DNA of 64,000 bases, taken from positions 578,818 through 642,817 of the forward strand of contig NZ_JAGJEA010000003.1 of the NCBI RefSeq assembly GCF_018100805.1, written 5' to 3'. The DNA comes from Aquimarina sp. MMG016 (lineage in GTDB: Bacteria > Bacteroidota > Bacteroidia > Flavobacteriales > Flavobacteriaceae). This document shows, in pieces, positions 9,305 through 17,304 of the stretch. The first letter of the stretch is position 1. Every line of letters begins with the position of its first letter. Below the pieces are notes generated by a model. It saw only the letters and a program-made list of their open reading frames with translations, made no database searches and was not told where the DNA came from. The position numbers and the translations under genes are program-made.

Positions 9305-9739
9305 TTAATCTACAGATTGCCATAAGACTTTAGTAATCATCCACTTATTATCATTTTTTGTCATAAGTAAATAGTCAATTCCCCAGTATAGCGTTAATTT
9401 TACGCAGGCAATCTTATCTTGAACATCCAAAATTTCAATCTTTTTTACTGCATCCTTCGGTGCAGCCCATTTTGGATTATTTGCCACTTCACGAGCAAAA
9501 TCAATTGCTTTATCATATGACATAGAGTTACCTTTTTTATATTTCTTAGTTTTTTTATCACGTCCATATCCAAATTTAGACAGATCTGGATGAATACTTC
9601 TTTTTATTTTGGTGGTATCTCCTTCATAAAAACCTTCGATATAGTCTAAAGCAGCTCTCTCTATTCCAGCATTGTTTTGTGCAAACGAATTTTGGATTAT
9701 TGTAAAAAGTATAAATAGAAAAACAATTAGTGTTCTCAT
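9305..9739 (-). CDS. Secreted lumazine-binding/NTF2-like protein
   Basis: 144 residues with a Sec signal ending in NSFAQ (about residue 21). The mature part, AALDYIEGFYEGD followed by an IHPDLSKFGYGR strand and a C-terminal WMITKVLWQS, matches the pattern of putative lumazine-binding/NTF2-like proteins (PF12893 type) that are abundant as exported proteins in Bacteroidota. No catalytic site is evident. It lies 40 bp upstream of the SnoaL-like gene on the same strand and could share its transcript. Confidence 0.72.
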   Translation of the reverse strand: MRTLIVFLFILFTIIQNSFAQNNAGIERAALDYIEGFYEGDTTKIKRSIHPDLSKFGYGRDKKTKKYKKGNSMSYDKAIDFAREVANNPKWAAPKDAVKKIEILDVQDKIACVKLTLYWGIDYLLMTKNDNKWMITKVLWQSVD

Positions 9740-9979
9740 GGTATGTTGTTTTTTAAGTTAAATTCTGTTTTGTGGTATAGTTAATCATTAATAGTATTTC
9801 AACTTAAAGTAATGATTTCCATGTTTACTATACTTCCCAGAACTATGTCTTCAAGAACAGCCAGAATATTTTTGAGTATTGGATTCATATTCGTTTTTAC
9901 TATGTTTGATTATGACAACCTCCCAAGTATAGCATATTTACATCCAGAAAGACACAGGTACAATATAGTAAATTGGTAG

Positions 9980-10837
9980 CTATCGTAGCTTTCCAGATGA
10001 ATAATCAAAAGATTCAGTTAAAAACCGATTTGCTATTTCATTAAATATTAGTGGATTATTTCTGGGTGCTCCGTGATTAATTCCGGGCATAATACAAAGT
10101 TGCCCTTTAGAAAGATTATTAAACATTTCAACGGCGTGTTCATTTTTTATAATATCTCTATCACCTACCATAATTAGGACCGAGGCATTTATCTTTTTTA
10201 AATCAGAACGACTAATATTTGGTTGGTAAACTAACATTTCATCTAGCTGTAGTTCTAGTTGCCAATTTTTAGAAGTATCGCCTTTTGCGATCATCTGTTT
10301 GGATTTTAGAATATCCTTTCTAACACTTTCAGGTGCCCAACTATTAACTGCAGTAGTATCGGGTCTTAAATTAGCACCCATTGTAATAATTTTCTTGATT
10401 TTAGATCGTTTGCTAATTCCCATTTTTAGCCCAATAATACCGCCATCGCTCCAACCGATAATATTCAGAGAATCTAGTTTTAGGTGGTTGACAAGTGCAT
10501 CCCAATCTTTTGTGATTTGGGTATACGTTAATGAGTCTGTTTTTAATTCTGACTTTCCGTGTCCTCTGCTATCCGCAATGATAACTCTATATTTATTTTT
10601 GAAATATTCAATTTGATATTGCATTGATTTAATATTTGCTCCATTTCCGTGTATGAGGAGTAATGGTTCTCCTTTTCCATATTCCTCATAATAGATTTTA
10701 GCATCATTTATTTCTGCATATTTTCCAACAGTTTTGTTATCACCATAAGGGGTATCGAATGTATTGTTCTTTTTTACTTGGGCATAAGAATATCCAAATA
10801 AGAATAGAACAAATAGTAGCAGACTTGATTGTTTCAT
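9980..10837 (-). CDS. Exported alpha/beta hydrolase
   Basis: 285 residues from ATG 10837, where a clean signal peptide (MKQSSLLLFVLFLFGYSYAQ) begins; an upstream in-frame start would put 29 extra residues before it. Oxyanion-hole motif LLLIHGNGAN, nucleophile elbow IGWSDGGIIG (Ser), acid region MVGDRDII and catalytic His in GINHGAP give a full Ser-Asp-His triad. Probably a periplasmic esterase or lactonase of undetermined substrate. A small membrane protein gene begins 31 bp or more upstream on the same strand. Confidence 0.85.
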   Translation of the reverse strand: MKQSSLLLFVLFLFGYSYAQVKKNNTFDTPYGDNKTVGKYAEINDAKIYYEEYGKGEPLLLIHGNGANIKSMQYQIEYFKNKYRVIIADSRGHGKSELKTDSLTYTQITKDWDALVNHLKLDSLNIIGWSDGGIIGLKMGISKRSKIKKIITMGANLRPDTTAVNSWAPESVRKDILKSKQMIAKGDTSKNWQLELQLDEMLVYQPNISRSDLKKINASVLIMVGDRDIIKNEHAVEMFNNLSKGQLCIMPGINHGAPRNNPLIFNEIANRFLTESFDYSSGKLR

Positions 10838-10868
10838 TGTGTTTTTTTGAATTGTGATAATGATTTGG

Positions 10869-11237
10869 CTATTGGTTTTGGCTTTTCTGAACAAATAAAT
10901 TAGGTGTTCTAAGATATGCTGCAAAAATGGTGCACATAACTATAAGTATTGTGACTTCAAATGGTTTCTCTTTATATATATGAACAAACACAATAAAGGT
11001 CATATATGAAGCTAAAAGTGTCGTTCCTGCAGTTATAGTTTTATTATAAAGGAACAGGGCTGTTGATATTAACAGAAAGATACCGACAATTATTACTACT
11101 GCATTATTTGTAACAATTTTATCCATTTGATCGGAATGAAATATTTTTTCGATAGCGTTTAAAACAAAAAATATAGAAATTACTAATGAAGGTAGCCAAA
11201 TCAGTATTGCTCTAAATATATTTTCAATTTTCTTCAT
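10869..11237 (-). CDS. Small four-helix membrane protein, DoxX-like
   Basis: 122 residues with four hydrophobic segments (about 10-30, 45-62, 70-88, 93-110) and a conserved-looking NAIEKIFH loop after the first, which resembles the DoxX/DoxD-like membrane fold. There are no redox Cys residues. It probably shares a transcript with the alpha/beta hydrolase downstream. Function unknown. Confidence 0.6.
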   Translation of the reverse strand: MKKIENIFRAILIWLPSLVISIFFVLNAIEKIFHSDQMDKIVTNNAVVIIVGIFLLISTALFLYNKTITAGTTLLASYMTFIVFVHIYKEKPFEVTILIVMCTIFAAYLRTPNLFVQKSQNQ

Positions 11238-11356
11238 GGATTTATGTTTAATTATTTCTTTCGTGGTTTGTTTTTAAAGATAACCAACAAGCAAACAAAC
11301 CTATACAAAATATACATATTTGCATTATAGATTTTACAACAAGGCTTAATGAGGTT

Positions 11357-12457
11357 TTAAAATATAATTCCAGAACAGACCTTAAGTCTTAATATCTTTT
11401 TTACAGACTTTGTTACCTGGTTTTTGTAATCAGGATCGGTTTTCATTTCGGCAAGAATTGATTTTAGGGTCTTTTCTTCATCCTGTGGCATCAAGATCAT
11501 ATCACAACCCGCCTTGGAGGCTAAAAGAGGTGCATTGTCCAAAATCGTAACGGCTTTCATAATGTTTAAAGCATCAGAAATCACTATGCCTTCAAAACAC
11601 ATGCCATTTTTTAGTAAATCGGTAATAATCCTACGCGAACAGCTAGAGGGCAACCCATTTGTACCAAACGTTTCATTATTATTAACCGTGATATGAGCGA
11701 CCATAATGGATAAAACTCCATCTTCAATAATGGGTCTATAGTTATCTACTTCTTGTAGTTCGCCATCAATATATACACTTTGTTTATGAGTATCACCTTT
11801 TACTAACCCATGACCAGGAAAGTGTTTTGCGGTAGCAATAATTCCTCCTTCTTGAGTACATTTAATAAATCGATTAGCTAGATTAATTACAGAGTCTTTA
11901 TGACTTCCATAACTGCGAGATTTAATCGCTTCGTTGTTCGGGCTCATATCCAGAACCGGAGCATAATTATGATGCACTCCAATTTCTTTGAGTTCGTGAT
12001 TAATAACATTGACAACTTCATCTGATTGTGCTTCAGTTTTAATGTCTATTGTTTTACCTACATCCGGAGCTCCATAAATCCTACTACTAAACAAACTAGG
12101 TTCGGCATCCATACTAAATAGGAGAGGGATCGTATTATTTTTGGCAGAAATAGCATTAAGTTCTTGAATCGTTTCGGTATGTCTTTTTTTACTTCCTTTA
12201 AGAAAAACCGCTCCACCAATAAGATCATTTTTGGCAAGTTTTTTCACTACTTTTTCAGGCTTCCCTAACTCACCAGTACAGCTGATGATCATCTGTGCTA
12301 CTTTTTGTTGATCAGTAAGCGTATTAAAAATAGAATCTACTTTAGCATCTAGTTGTGGGTTATCTGTATAGAAATCTTGTAAATCGAAAGTTTTGTTTTG
12401 GGCAGTAGCTAATTGACAAAGGCTTAAAAAGATAAAAAGTGATAAAATATATCTCAT
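11357..12457 (-). CDS. Glycoside hydrolase family 3, NagZ-like beta-N-acetylhexosaminidase, exported
   Basis: 366 residues with a Sec signal (ends LATAQ, residue 19). KHFPGHG with a following DTHK (about residues 216-230) is the NagZ-type motif, in which the loop His acts as acid/base, and VISDALNI (about 297-304) carries the nucleophile Asp. Single-domain length fits NagZ rather than two-domain beta-glucosidases. The predicted reaction is removal of terminal GlcNAc from peptidoglycan or chitin fragments in the periplasm. Substrate preference is inferred from motifs only. It is 29 bp downstream of the sulfurtransferase on the same strand. Confidence 0.85.
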   Translation of the reverse strand: MRYILSLFIFLSLCQLATAQNKTFDLQDFYTDNPQLDAKVDSIFNTLTDQQKVAQMIISCTGELGKPEKVVKKLAKNDLIGGAVFLKGSKKRHTETIQELNAISAKNNTIPLLFSMDAEPSLFSSRIYGAPDVGKTIDIKTEAQSDEVVNVINHELKEIGVHHNYAPVLDMSPNNEAIKSRSYGSHKDSVINLANRFIKCTQEGGIIATAKHFPGHGLVKGDTHKQSVYIDGELQEVDNYRPIIEDGVLSIMVAHITVNNNETFGTNGLPSSCSRRIITDLLKNGMCFEGIVISDALNIMKAVTILDNAPLLASKAGCDMILMPQDEEKTLKSILAEMKTDPDYKNQVTKSVKKILRLKVCSGIIF

Positions 12458-12486
12458 AAAAAGAAGTAATTGTTAATTTAATCATA

Positions 12487-13338
12487 CTAGCATTCAATCG
12501 GAACACCTTTCAGTTGTCCCCATTCACTCCATGAGCCATCATACACTGAAACGTTTTGATATCCTGTAAGCTCTGCCGCTAATAAAATGATACAGGCTGT
12601 AATACCTGATCCACAGGTAAAGATCAGTTTTTTATTTTCAATATTAAAATTTTTGAAAATATCTCTTAACTCTTCTTCTGGAAGTATTTTGCCATCTTCT
12701 AGTAGCTTTGTATAAGGTAAGCTTTTAGAATTTGGGATATGGCCACCTTTTAAATCTGCTCTAGGTTCTGGATCTACTGCTCTAAATCTACCATCTGATC
12801 TAGCATCCAGAATGATAGTATCTGTATTATTCATTTCAGATAAAATATCTTGTGCATTGCAAACTAGATTTGGGCGAAAATCTGTTACAAAATTTCCACC
12901 TGCAAAGGTTTTTTTGGCTTTTTCGGAATCTTCGACTGGCAGGTTGGCTTTTTGCCAAGCTGGTAACCCTCCATCAAGCACCGCAACATTATCGTATCCC
13001 ATAGTTTTAAACATCCACCAAACCCTGACACTGGAATAGATCCCATGTTTATCATAGACAATAATAGTATGATGGTTATTGACACCAAGATCTTCGCACG
13101 CTTTTGCAAAAATTTCTGGAGCAGGAAGCATATTTGGAATGTTCGTTTCTTTATCAGAAAAAGAACCTTTAATATCAAAAAAACGAGTGTTTTTTATCTG
13201 ATAATCAGCATTTTTAGTTTTTTTATCTGAGGCAGCTTTTTTTATAGTTGCGTCTAGAATGATGAGATCAGGATGATCAATATGCTCCGAGAGCCAAGCT
13301 ACAGAGACTACGGGTTTGGTAAGCTCCAATGCGTGCAT
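12487..13338 (-). CDS. Two-domain rhodanese-type sulfurtransferase
   Basis: 283 residues forming two tandem rhodanese domains (about 8-125 and 160-280). The active-site Cys is in the second domain, in LIFTCGSGITA (near residue 241); CGSGxTA is the loop of 3-mercaptopyruvate sulfurtransferase (SseA/TST type) rather than the CRKGVTA of thiosulfate sulfurtransferase. It transfers sulfane sulfur from 3-mercaptopyruvate to an acceptor. No signal peptide, so cytoplasmic. It sits between an NTF2-like gene and the GH3 gene with short gaps. Confidence 0.88.
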   Translation of the reverse strand: MHALELTKPVVSVAWLSEHIDHPDLIILDATIKKAASDKKTKNADYQIKNTRFFDIKGSFSDKETNIPNMLPAPEIFAKACEDLGVNNHHTIIVYDKHGIYSSVRVWWMFKTMGYDNVAVLDGGLPAWQKANLPVEDSEKAKKTFAGGNFVTDFRPNLVCNAQDILSEMNNTDTIILDARSDGRFRAVDPEPRADLKGGHIPNSKSLPYTKLLEDGKILPEEELRDIFKNFNIENKKLIFTCGSGITACIILLAAELTGYQNVSVYDGSWSEWGQLKGVPIEC

Positions 13339-13354
13339 GGTTGTGTTTTAAGAA

Positions 13355-13810
13355 TTAATCTATTTGAAATTTATCTAACATTCTATTTGTTTGTTGCTGC
13401 AATTTCTTTTTAAAAAAACCTGTACCTCCTAATAATTTGCCTTTCCAACCAACGGCTTGCGATGACCATCGATGTAGATTAAAATGATCGGTATGTTTTA
13501 TGATTTTGCCATCTTTGAATTCGAATTTGGCATCTATGATATTATGAACTGATCGACCGGTTTTACTAAATGTATACCAGGCTTCCCAATGGGCCGATCC
13601 GTTTTCCTCATTGGCTTCAACTTTGGAGTATTCAACTTTAAAGTTTTTGGCATTTTTACAAAGCATTTGCCACATTTTCTTGGCTCTTTCACCTTTGAGT
13701 TTGCCAAATCCGGGATCTTCAAAAATGATATCATCGTGATAACAGGATATCATGGTTTTAGCATCTCGATTATTTAATGCTGTGTAGAAAGTTTCTATAA
13801 GCTCCTTCAT
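13355..13810 (-). CDS. NTF2-like (SnoaL) protein
   Basis: 151 residues, cytoplasmic. The pattern FYTALNNRDAKTMISCYHDDIIFEDPGFG, then HWEAWYTFSKTG and DGKIIKHTDHFN, is typical of the nuclear transport factor 2/limonene-epoxide hydrolase-like fold. The HDDIIFEDP strand carries residues often lining the cavity, but no family-specific catalytic set can be claimed. It begins 39 bp after the start of gpsA and ends 16 bp before the sulfurtransferase start, all on the minus strand. Confidence 0.78.
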   Translation of the reverse strand: MKELIETFYTALNNRDAKTMISCYHDDIIFEDPGFGKLKGERAKKMWQMLCKNAKNFKVEYSKVEANEENGSAHWEAWYTFSKTGRSVHNIIDAKFEFKDGKIIKHTDHFNLHRWSSQAVGWKGKLLGGTGFFKKKLQQQTNRMLDKFQID

Positions 13811-13849
13811 AATTTGTGATAATAGTAAGAGCTATAAAGATAAGGATTG

Positions 13850-14845
13850 TTAATCAAGCTTTTCGGCCAATTTCTTAAATACTTTTTTAGGATTTTTATT
13901 TTCGTACAGAATATCATGTACGGCATCAATGATCGGTGTGCGAGCAGCTTTTGCGGCATCTAACTCATATGCGGTTTTGGCTGCATAATATCCTTCAGCA
14001 ATCATATTCATTTCCATTTGGGCACTTTTTACAGTATATCCTTTACCGATCATATTACCAAACATACGATTACGGGAGAAAATCGAATAGCCGGTAACCA
14101 GTAAATCTCCCAAGTAAGCAGAATTATTGATGTTACGTTTCATCTTATGTACTCGTTTGATAAAACGCTTCATTTCTCGGATGGCATTACTCATGAGCAC
14201 ACTTTGAAAATTATCGCCATATCCTAGTCCGTGGGCAATTCCTGCAGCTACGGCATAAATATTTTTTAGTACTGCAGCATACTCAGTTCCAATAATATCA
14301 TCACTAGTTTTACATTTTATATAGTAACTGCTTAGATTTTTAGCAATGATTTTAGCTTTTTCCTCGTCATTACTTGCAATAGTTAAATATGAAAGTCGTT
14401 CTAGAGCTACTTCTTCTGCATGACAAGGACCTGTAATAACACCAATATTGTTAAAAGGGATATCATATTTCTCATGAAAATGCTCTCCAACAATTAACCC
14501 CGTCTCCGGGACAATGCCTTTTATTGCAGAAAAAATCACTTTATCTTTTAATGAAGCAGTCATTTTCTGTAACTCACCGTGTAAAAAAGCTGAAGGTATT
14601 GCAAAGATCAAATAATCTGCATACTCCACTGCTTCATTAATATCATTAGTAAGTTTTAGTTGTTCTAAGTGAAATTCTACAGAACTTAGGTAATTGGGAT
14701 TGTGTTGTTGCCTTTTGAGATGTTCAATAGCATAAACACTTCTCATATACCATCCGATTTTTTTTTGGTTTTCGGATAACATTTTTACAATAGCGGTTGC
14801 CCAACTTCCGCCACCAAATACTGCAATTTTAGGATTTTTTTCCAT
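13850..14845 (-). CDS. gpsA: Glycerol-3-phosphate dehydrogenase [NAD(P)+]
   Basis: 331 residues from ATG 14845 (MEKNPKIAVFGGG); an upstream in-frame start would add 14 residues before the dinucleotide-binding motif. GGGSWATA is the Rossmann GxGxxA loop. SAIKGIVPETG, GPCHAEEV, the catalytic Lys in EYAAVLKNIYAVAAGIAHG and the C-terminal GYYAAKTAY match GpsA. It makes sn-glycerol 3-phosphate from dihydroxyacetone phosphate, the backbone for phospholipids. Probably the first gene of a minus-strand run towards 12.5 kb. Confidence 0.93.
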   Translation of the reverse strand: MEKNPKIAVFGGGSWATAIVKMLSENQKKIGWYMRSVYAIEHLKRQQHNPNYLSSVEFHLEQLKLTNDINEAVEYADYLIFAIPSAFLHGELQKMTASLKDKVIFSAIKGIVPETGLIVGEHFHEKYDIPFNNIGVITGPCHAEEVALERLSYLTIASNDEEKAKIIAKNLSSYYIKCKTSDDIIGTEYAAVLKNIYAVAAGIAHGLGYGDNFQSVLMSNAIREMKRFIKRVHKMKRNINNSAYLGDLLVTGYSIFSRNRMFGNMIGKGYTVKSAQMEMNMIAEGYYAAKTAYELDAAKAARTPIIDAVHDILYENKNPKKVFKKLAEKLD

Positions 14846-14969
14846 CAAAACATATTGTAGGTCAAAAATAAGGAAAATACATTTCAAAATAAACTACTGG
14901 TAATCAGTATATTGAAATTTTGGCACGTGTTTTGGTTTTATATTGATGAATTTTAAAAACACACAGCTT

Positions 14970-15899
14970 ATGAAGACTTTAAAATTACTTTCGGCTTTTA
15001 TGATAGGTTCCTTGTTGTTAACTTCTTGTGTTGCAGAGGTTATTGTAGAAGATGATATCTTTATAGAAGAACCTGGTATTACTTTGAATGAATTACTAAA
15101 TAGTTATGAGATTTGGTATATAGATATAGAACGTACTCAGGGTAATGGCGAAATTCCATTTTTTCAGAAAGCATTTACGGTTTCTTTTAAGAACGGAGCG
15201 TTCTATGCTAATAATAATTTAGTAGGAATCGGTAGTAATGGTGGTGGTTTTGGGCTGGATGTTGGATATTATGATACGTATAATATGCAATTGGAAATTG
15301 ATCACGACATCGATGGGGTTTATAATCTCAGAGTGACACAAGCATCAAGTAATGAGATACGTTTATATGATGGGATTACAAATACTAGTTATTATCTAGT
15401 AGGTTATCAAAGAAGTAATTTTGATTATGATAAAGTTTTTTATGATAATATTCATTATTTCTTACAGGAATATGAAACCTGGGAAAAAACATTCACTAGT
15501 GATTTTGGAGCTCTGAATGAGTTTGATAACGAAAACTATTTACAGTTTTTATATTATGGTTCTGGAGATAATTTTAGAAGTTCTGAAGATGGAAACGGAA
15601 CTTCAATCGGCAATATATTCTATGATTACGAAGGGTATTATGAGATATCAGATGTGTCAAATAATTTCTATAGGAAAATTTTAACACTTGATTACGACTA
15701 CTTGGGCAATGATTTCTTTGAGTTAACCGTTATCAATGATAGTAAAATAGAATTGTTACATCCTTCGTCAGGTACAGTTTACGAATTTACAGGTAGAGGA
15801 TACATTGCTTTCAAGAGTTCTAAAGATGGTAAGCCAACCCAGAACCAGACAAAAAGAATGAAAAAATCAGATTTTATGAAACTCAAAAAGCAATTATAG
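14970..15899 (+). CDS. Tyr/Asp-rich lipoprotein of unknown function
   Basis: 309 residues from ATG 14970, where a lipoprotein signal MKTLKLLSAFMIGSLLLTSC begins; in-frame starts at 14943/14946 would put nine residues before it. The mature part is rich in Tyr, Asn and Asp, beta-like, with a repeated layout (IERTQGNGEIPFFQKAFTVSF and a later YETWEKTFTSDFGALNEFD) suggesting two related domains. The last 25 residues are Lys-rich. I do not recognise the family. A hairpin terminator follows at 15945. Confidence 0.65.
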   Translation: MKTLKLLSAFMIGSLLLTSCVAEVIVEDDIFIEEPGITLNELLNSYEIWYIDIERTQGNGEIPFFQKAFTVSFKNGAFYANNNLVGIGSNGGGFGLDVGYYDTYNMQLEIDHDIDGVYNLRVTQASSNEIRLYDGITNTSYYLVGYQRSNFDYDKVFYDNIHYFLQEYETWEKTFTSDFGALNEFDNENYLQFLYYGSGDNFRSSEDGNGTSIGNIFYDYEGYYEISDVSNNFYRKILTLDYDYLGNDFFELTVINDSKIELLHPSSGTVYEFTGRGYIAFKSSKDGKPTQNQTKRMKKSDFMKLKKQL

Positions 15900-15944
15900 A
15901 TATAAGCACTAGGCATTAAAATTTTTTGGTTGGTTATTTAGTTG

Positions 15945-15988
15945 GAAATCGCTCTGCAAGAATTATCTTGTCTGGGCGATTTCTTTTT
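15945..15988 (+). terminator. Rho-independent terminator after the lipoprotein gene
   Basis: Outer stem GAAATCGC / GCGATTTC (15945-15952 and 15976-15983) with an inner stem CAAGA / TCTTG around ATTA, followed by TTTTTAG. It ends the transcript of the lipoprotein whose stop is at 15899. Confidence 0.75.
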
Positions 15989-16281
15989 AGTGGAGTAACA
16001 TTTTTGTAAAAGCGAAAATATGTAACCATACTAATCCTGATGTGTAGTGGGATGTTTTTAATTAAAACGAAGATTTTATATAAAAAAACACTTTACTGAA
16101 CTAACTCCTGAGAAACCTTTCATACCAAAAATCTTCCTTATTGATTCCGGATATATTTCCATTATGTTAAGATGCTTTATTAAAGTCTAATTATTTGATA
16201 TTAAGAAAGAAAGTTCAAAAAAATAAAAACCGGACTCTAATATTTTTTAACTTTAATACTTTAACAAATCAACTTAAAATT
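15989..16281. other. Intergenic region upstream of the double-glycine peptide gene
   Basis: Together with the preceding terminator this makes 382 bp without a gene. It is very AT-rich. An in-frame extension of the peptide gene back to 16195 is formally open, but it encodes a Lys/Asn-rich stretch unlike a leader peptide and is more likely non-coding. I find no convincing TAnnTTTG promoter, although the peptide gene must have one here. No repeat is evident. Confidence 0.4.
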
Positions 16282-16494
16282 ATGCTTAAGAAAATTTTAA
16301 ACATCGACAGTACAAAAGAACTAAGTAAAAATCAGCAAAAATCTATTCAAGGAGGAGGATTCCCCTTTTTTGAGGATTGTTGTTCTTGTGTTTTTACACC
16401 TGCAGGTAGCACTTTTCCTATTTTTATTACACAACCGTGCTCTATTCCATGTCCAACAGACGGAAGCTTAGAATATGAGGATACTGGTTGCTAA
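16282..16494 (+). CDS. Small Cys-rich peptide with double-glycine leader (bacteriocin/pheromone-like precursor)
   Basis: 70 residues starting at ATG 16282. Residues 1-26 (MLKKILNIDSTKELSKNQQK, then SIQGGG) are a classic double-glycine leader as used by ComC/bacteriocin precursors and cleaved by peptidase-containing ABC transporters. The predicted mature peptide of about 44 residues has six Cys (CCSC cluster, two in a CSIPC motif, one C-terminal) plus aromatic and Pro residues, and ends in Cys, consistent with disulfides or modification. The gene is monocistronic with its own terminator. No maturation or transport gene is adjacent. Function (bacteriocin, signal or other secreted peptide) is inferred only from the leader. 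Confidence 0.72.
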   Translation: MLKKILNIDSTKELSKNQQKSIQGGGFPFFEDCCSCVFTPAGSTFPIFITQPCSIPCPTDGSLEYEDTGC

Positions 16495-16502
16495 GATTTA
16501 AA

Positions 16503-16532
16503 AAAAGCGGATTTCGGTCCGCTTTTCTTTTT
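16503..16532 (+). terminator. Rho-independent terminator after the leader-peptide gene
   Basis: Perfect 9-bp stem AAAAGCGGA / TCCGCTTTT with loop TTTCGG, then CTTTTT. It starts 8 bases after the peptide stop codon, confirming a very short single-gene transcript. Confidence 0.85.
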
Positions 16533-16628
16533 CTAACTTTTTATTTCTTCAACAGTTTAGAATTGATTCAATTTTAAGGAACATTTCTTTTCCAATTACG
16601 TAATTTTATAATTCTAAAATTAGATCAT

Positions 16629-17168
16629 ATGTCCATCCAAAAACCATTTAATCTTAATCAATGGATTGAAGAGAATAGAGATACCTTAAAACCTCCTGTA
16701 GGTAATAAAAATTTATATAAGGATGCAGGAGATTACATAGTAATGATTGTAGCCGGTCCAAATGCCAGAAAAGATTATCATTATAATGAAACCGAAGAAC
16801 TTTTTTATCAGTTAGAAGGTGAAATCGAAGTGCATATCCAGGAAGACGGTGAAAAGAAAACAATGAAACTAGGCCCTGGGGATATGTATCTACATCCGGC
16901 CAAAGTACCACATTCTCCAGTTAGACATGAAGGTTCTATTGGGCTAGTTATAGAAAGAAAACGTGTAGATATGGAAGCCGAAGATGGATTGTTATGGTTT
17001 TGTGATAACTGTAATAATAAATTGCACGAAGTATATTTTAAACTAAATGATATTGAAAAAGATTTTCTAAAACACTTTAAAGATTTTTATGGAAGCAAAG
17101 AGCATAGAACTTGCAATAATTGTGGGACCATAATGGCTACAGATAAGCGTTTCGTTTCTGAAGAATAA
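16629..17168 (+). CDS. nbaC: 3-hydroxyanthranilate 3,4-dioxygenase
   Basis: 179 residues, cupin fold. Iron ligands His51, Glu57 and His95 and substrate-binding Arg47 and Arg99 fall at the positions I recall for the Cupriavidus enzyme. The C-terminal rubredoxin-like iron site is complete (Cys125, Cys128, Cys162, Cys165). It opens the ring of 3-hydroxyanthranilate with O2 to 2-amino-3-carboxymuconate semialdehyde, which cyclises to quinolinate (NAD synthesis through kynurenine) or enters tryptophan breakdown. No other kynurenine gene is in the window; the ALDH gene downstream may or may not be functionally linked. Confidence 0.95.
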   Translation: MSIQKPFNLNQWIEENRDTLKPPVGNKNLYKDAGDYIVMIVAGPNARKDYHYNETEELFYQLEGEIEVHIQEDGEKKTMKLGPGDMYLHPAKVPHSPVRHEGSIGLVIERKRVDMEAEDGLLWFCDNCNNKLHEVYFKLNDIEKDFLKHFKDFYGSKEHRTCNNCGTIMATDKRFVSEE

Positions 17169-17249
17169 CGTATCTAAATTATCAAAATGATTATTTTTTA
17201 ATGTTTTTATTGAAAATTTACTCAAAACAAATATTAAAATCAATCAAAA

Positions 17250-17280
17250 TTTGATGTATTCTCAAAACAAAGTATCTTTA
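17250..17280 (+). promoter_or_regulatory. Candidate Bacteroidota-type promoter of the ALDH gene
   Basis: TTTG (17250-17253), a 19-bp spacer, then TATCTTTA (17273-17280), one mismatch from the TAnnTTTG -7 element. It lies 24 bp before the ATG at 17305, which suggests the dehydrogenase is transcribed separately from the dioxygenase. Confidence 0.55.
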
Positions 17281-17304
17281 CCTTTTTTAAAAGCAACATA
17301 AATC

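Noticed and set aside
16195..16281. Longer form of the leader peptide
   Set aside because: The in-frame extension is Lys/Asn/Phe-rich and would bury the double-glycine leader; the usual leader starts at 16282.
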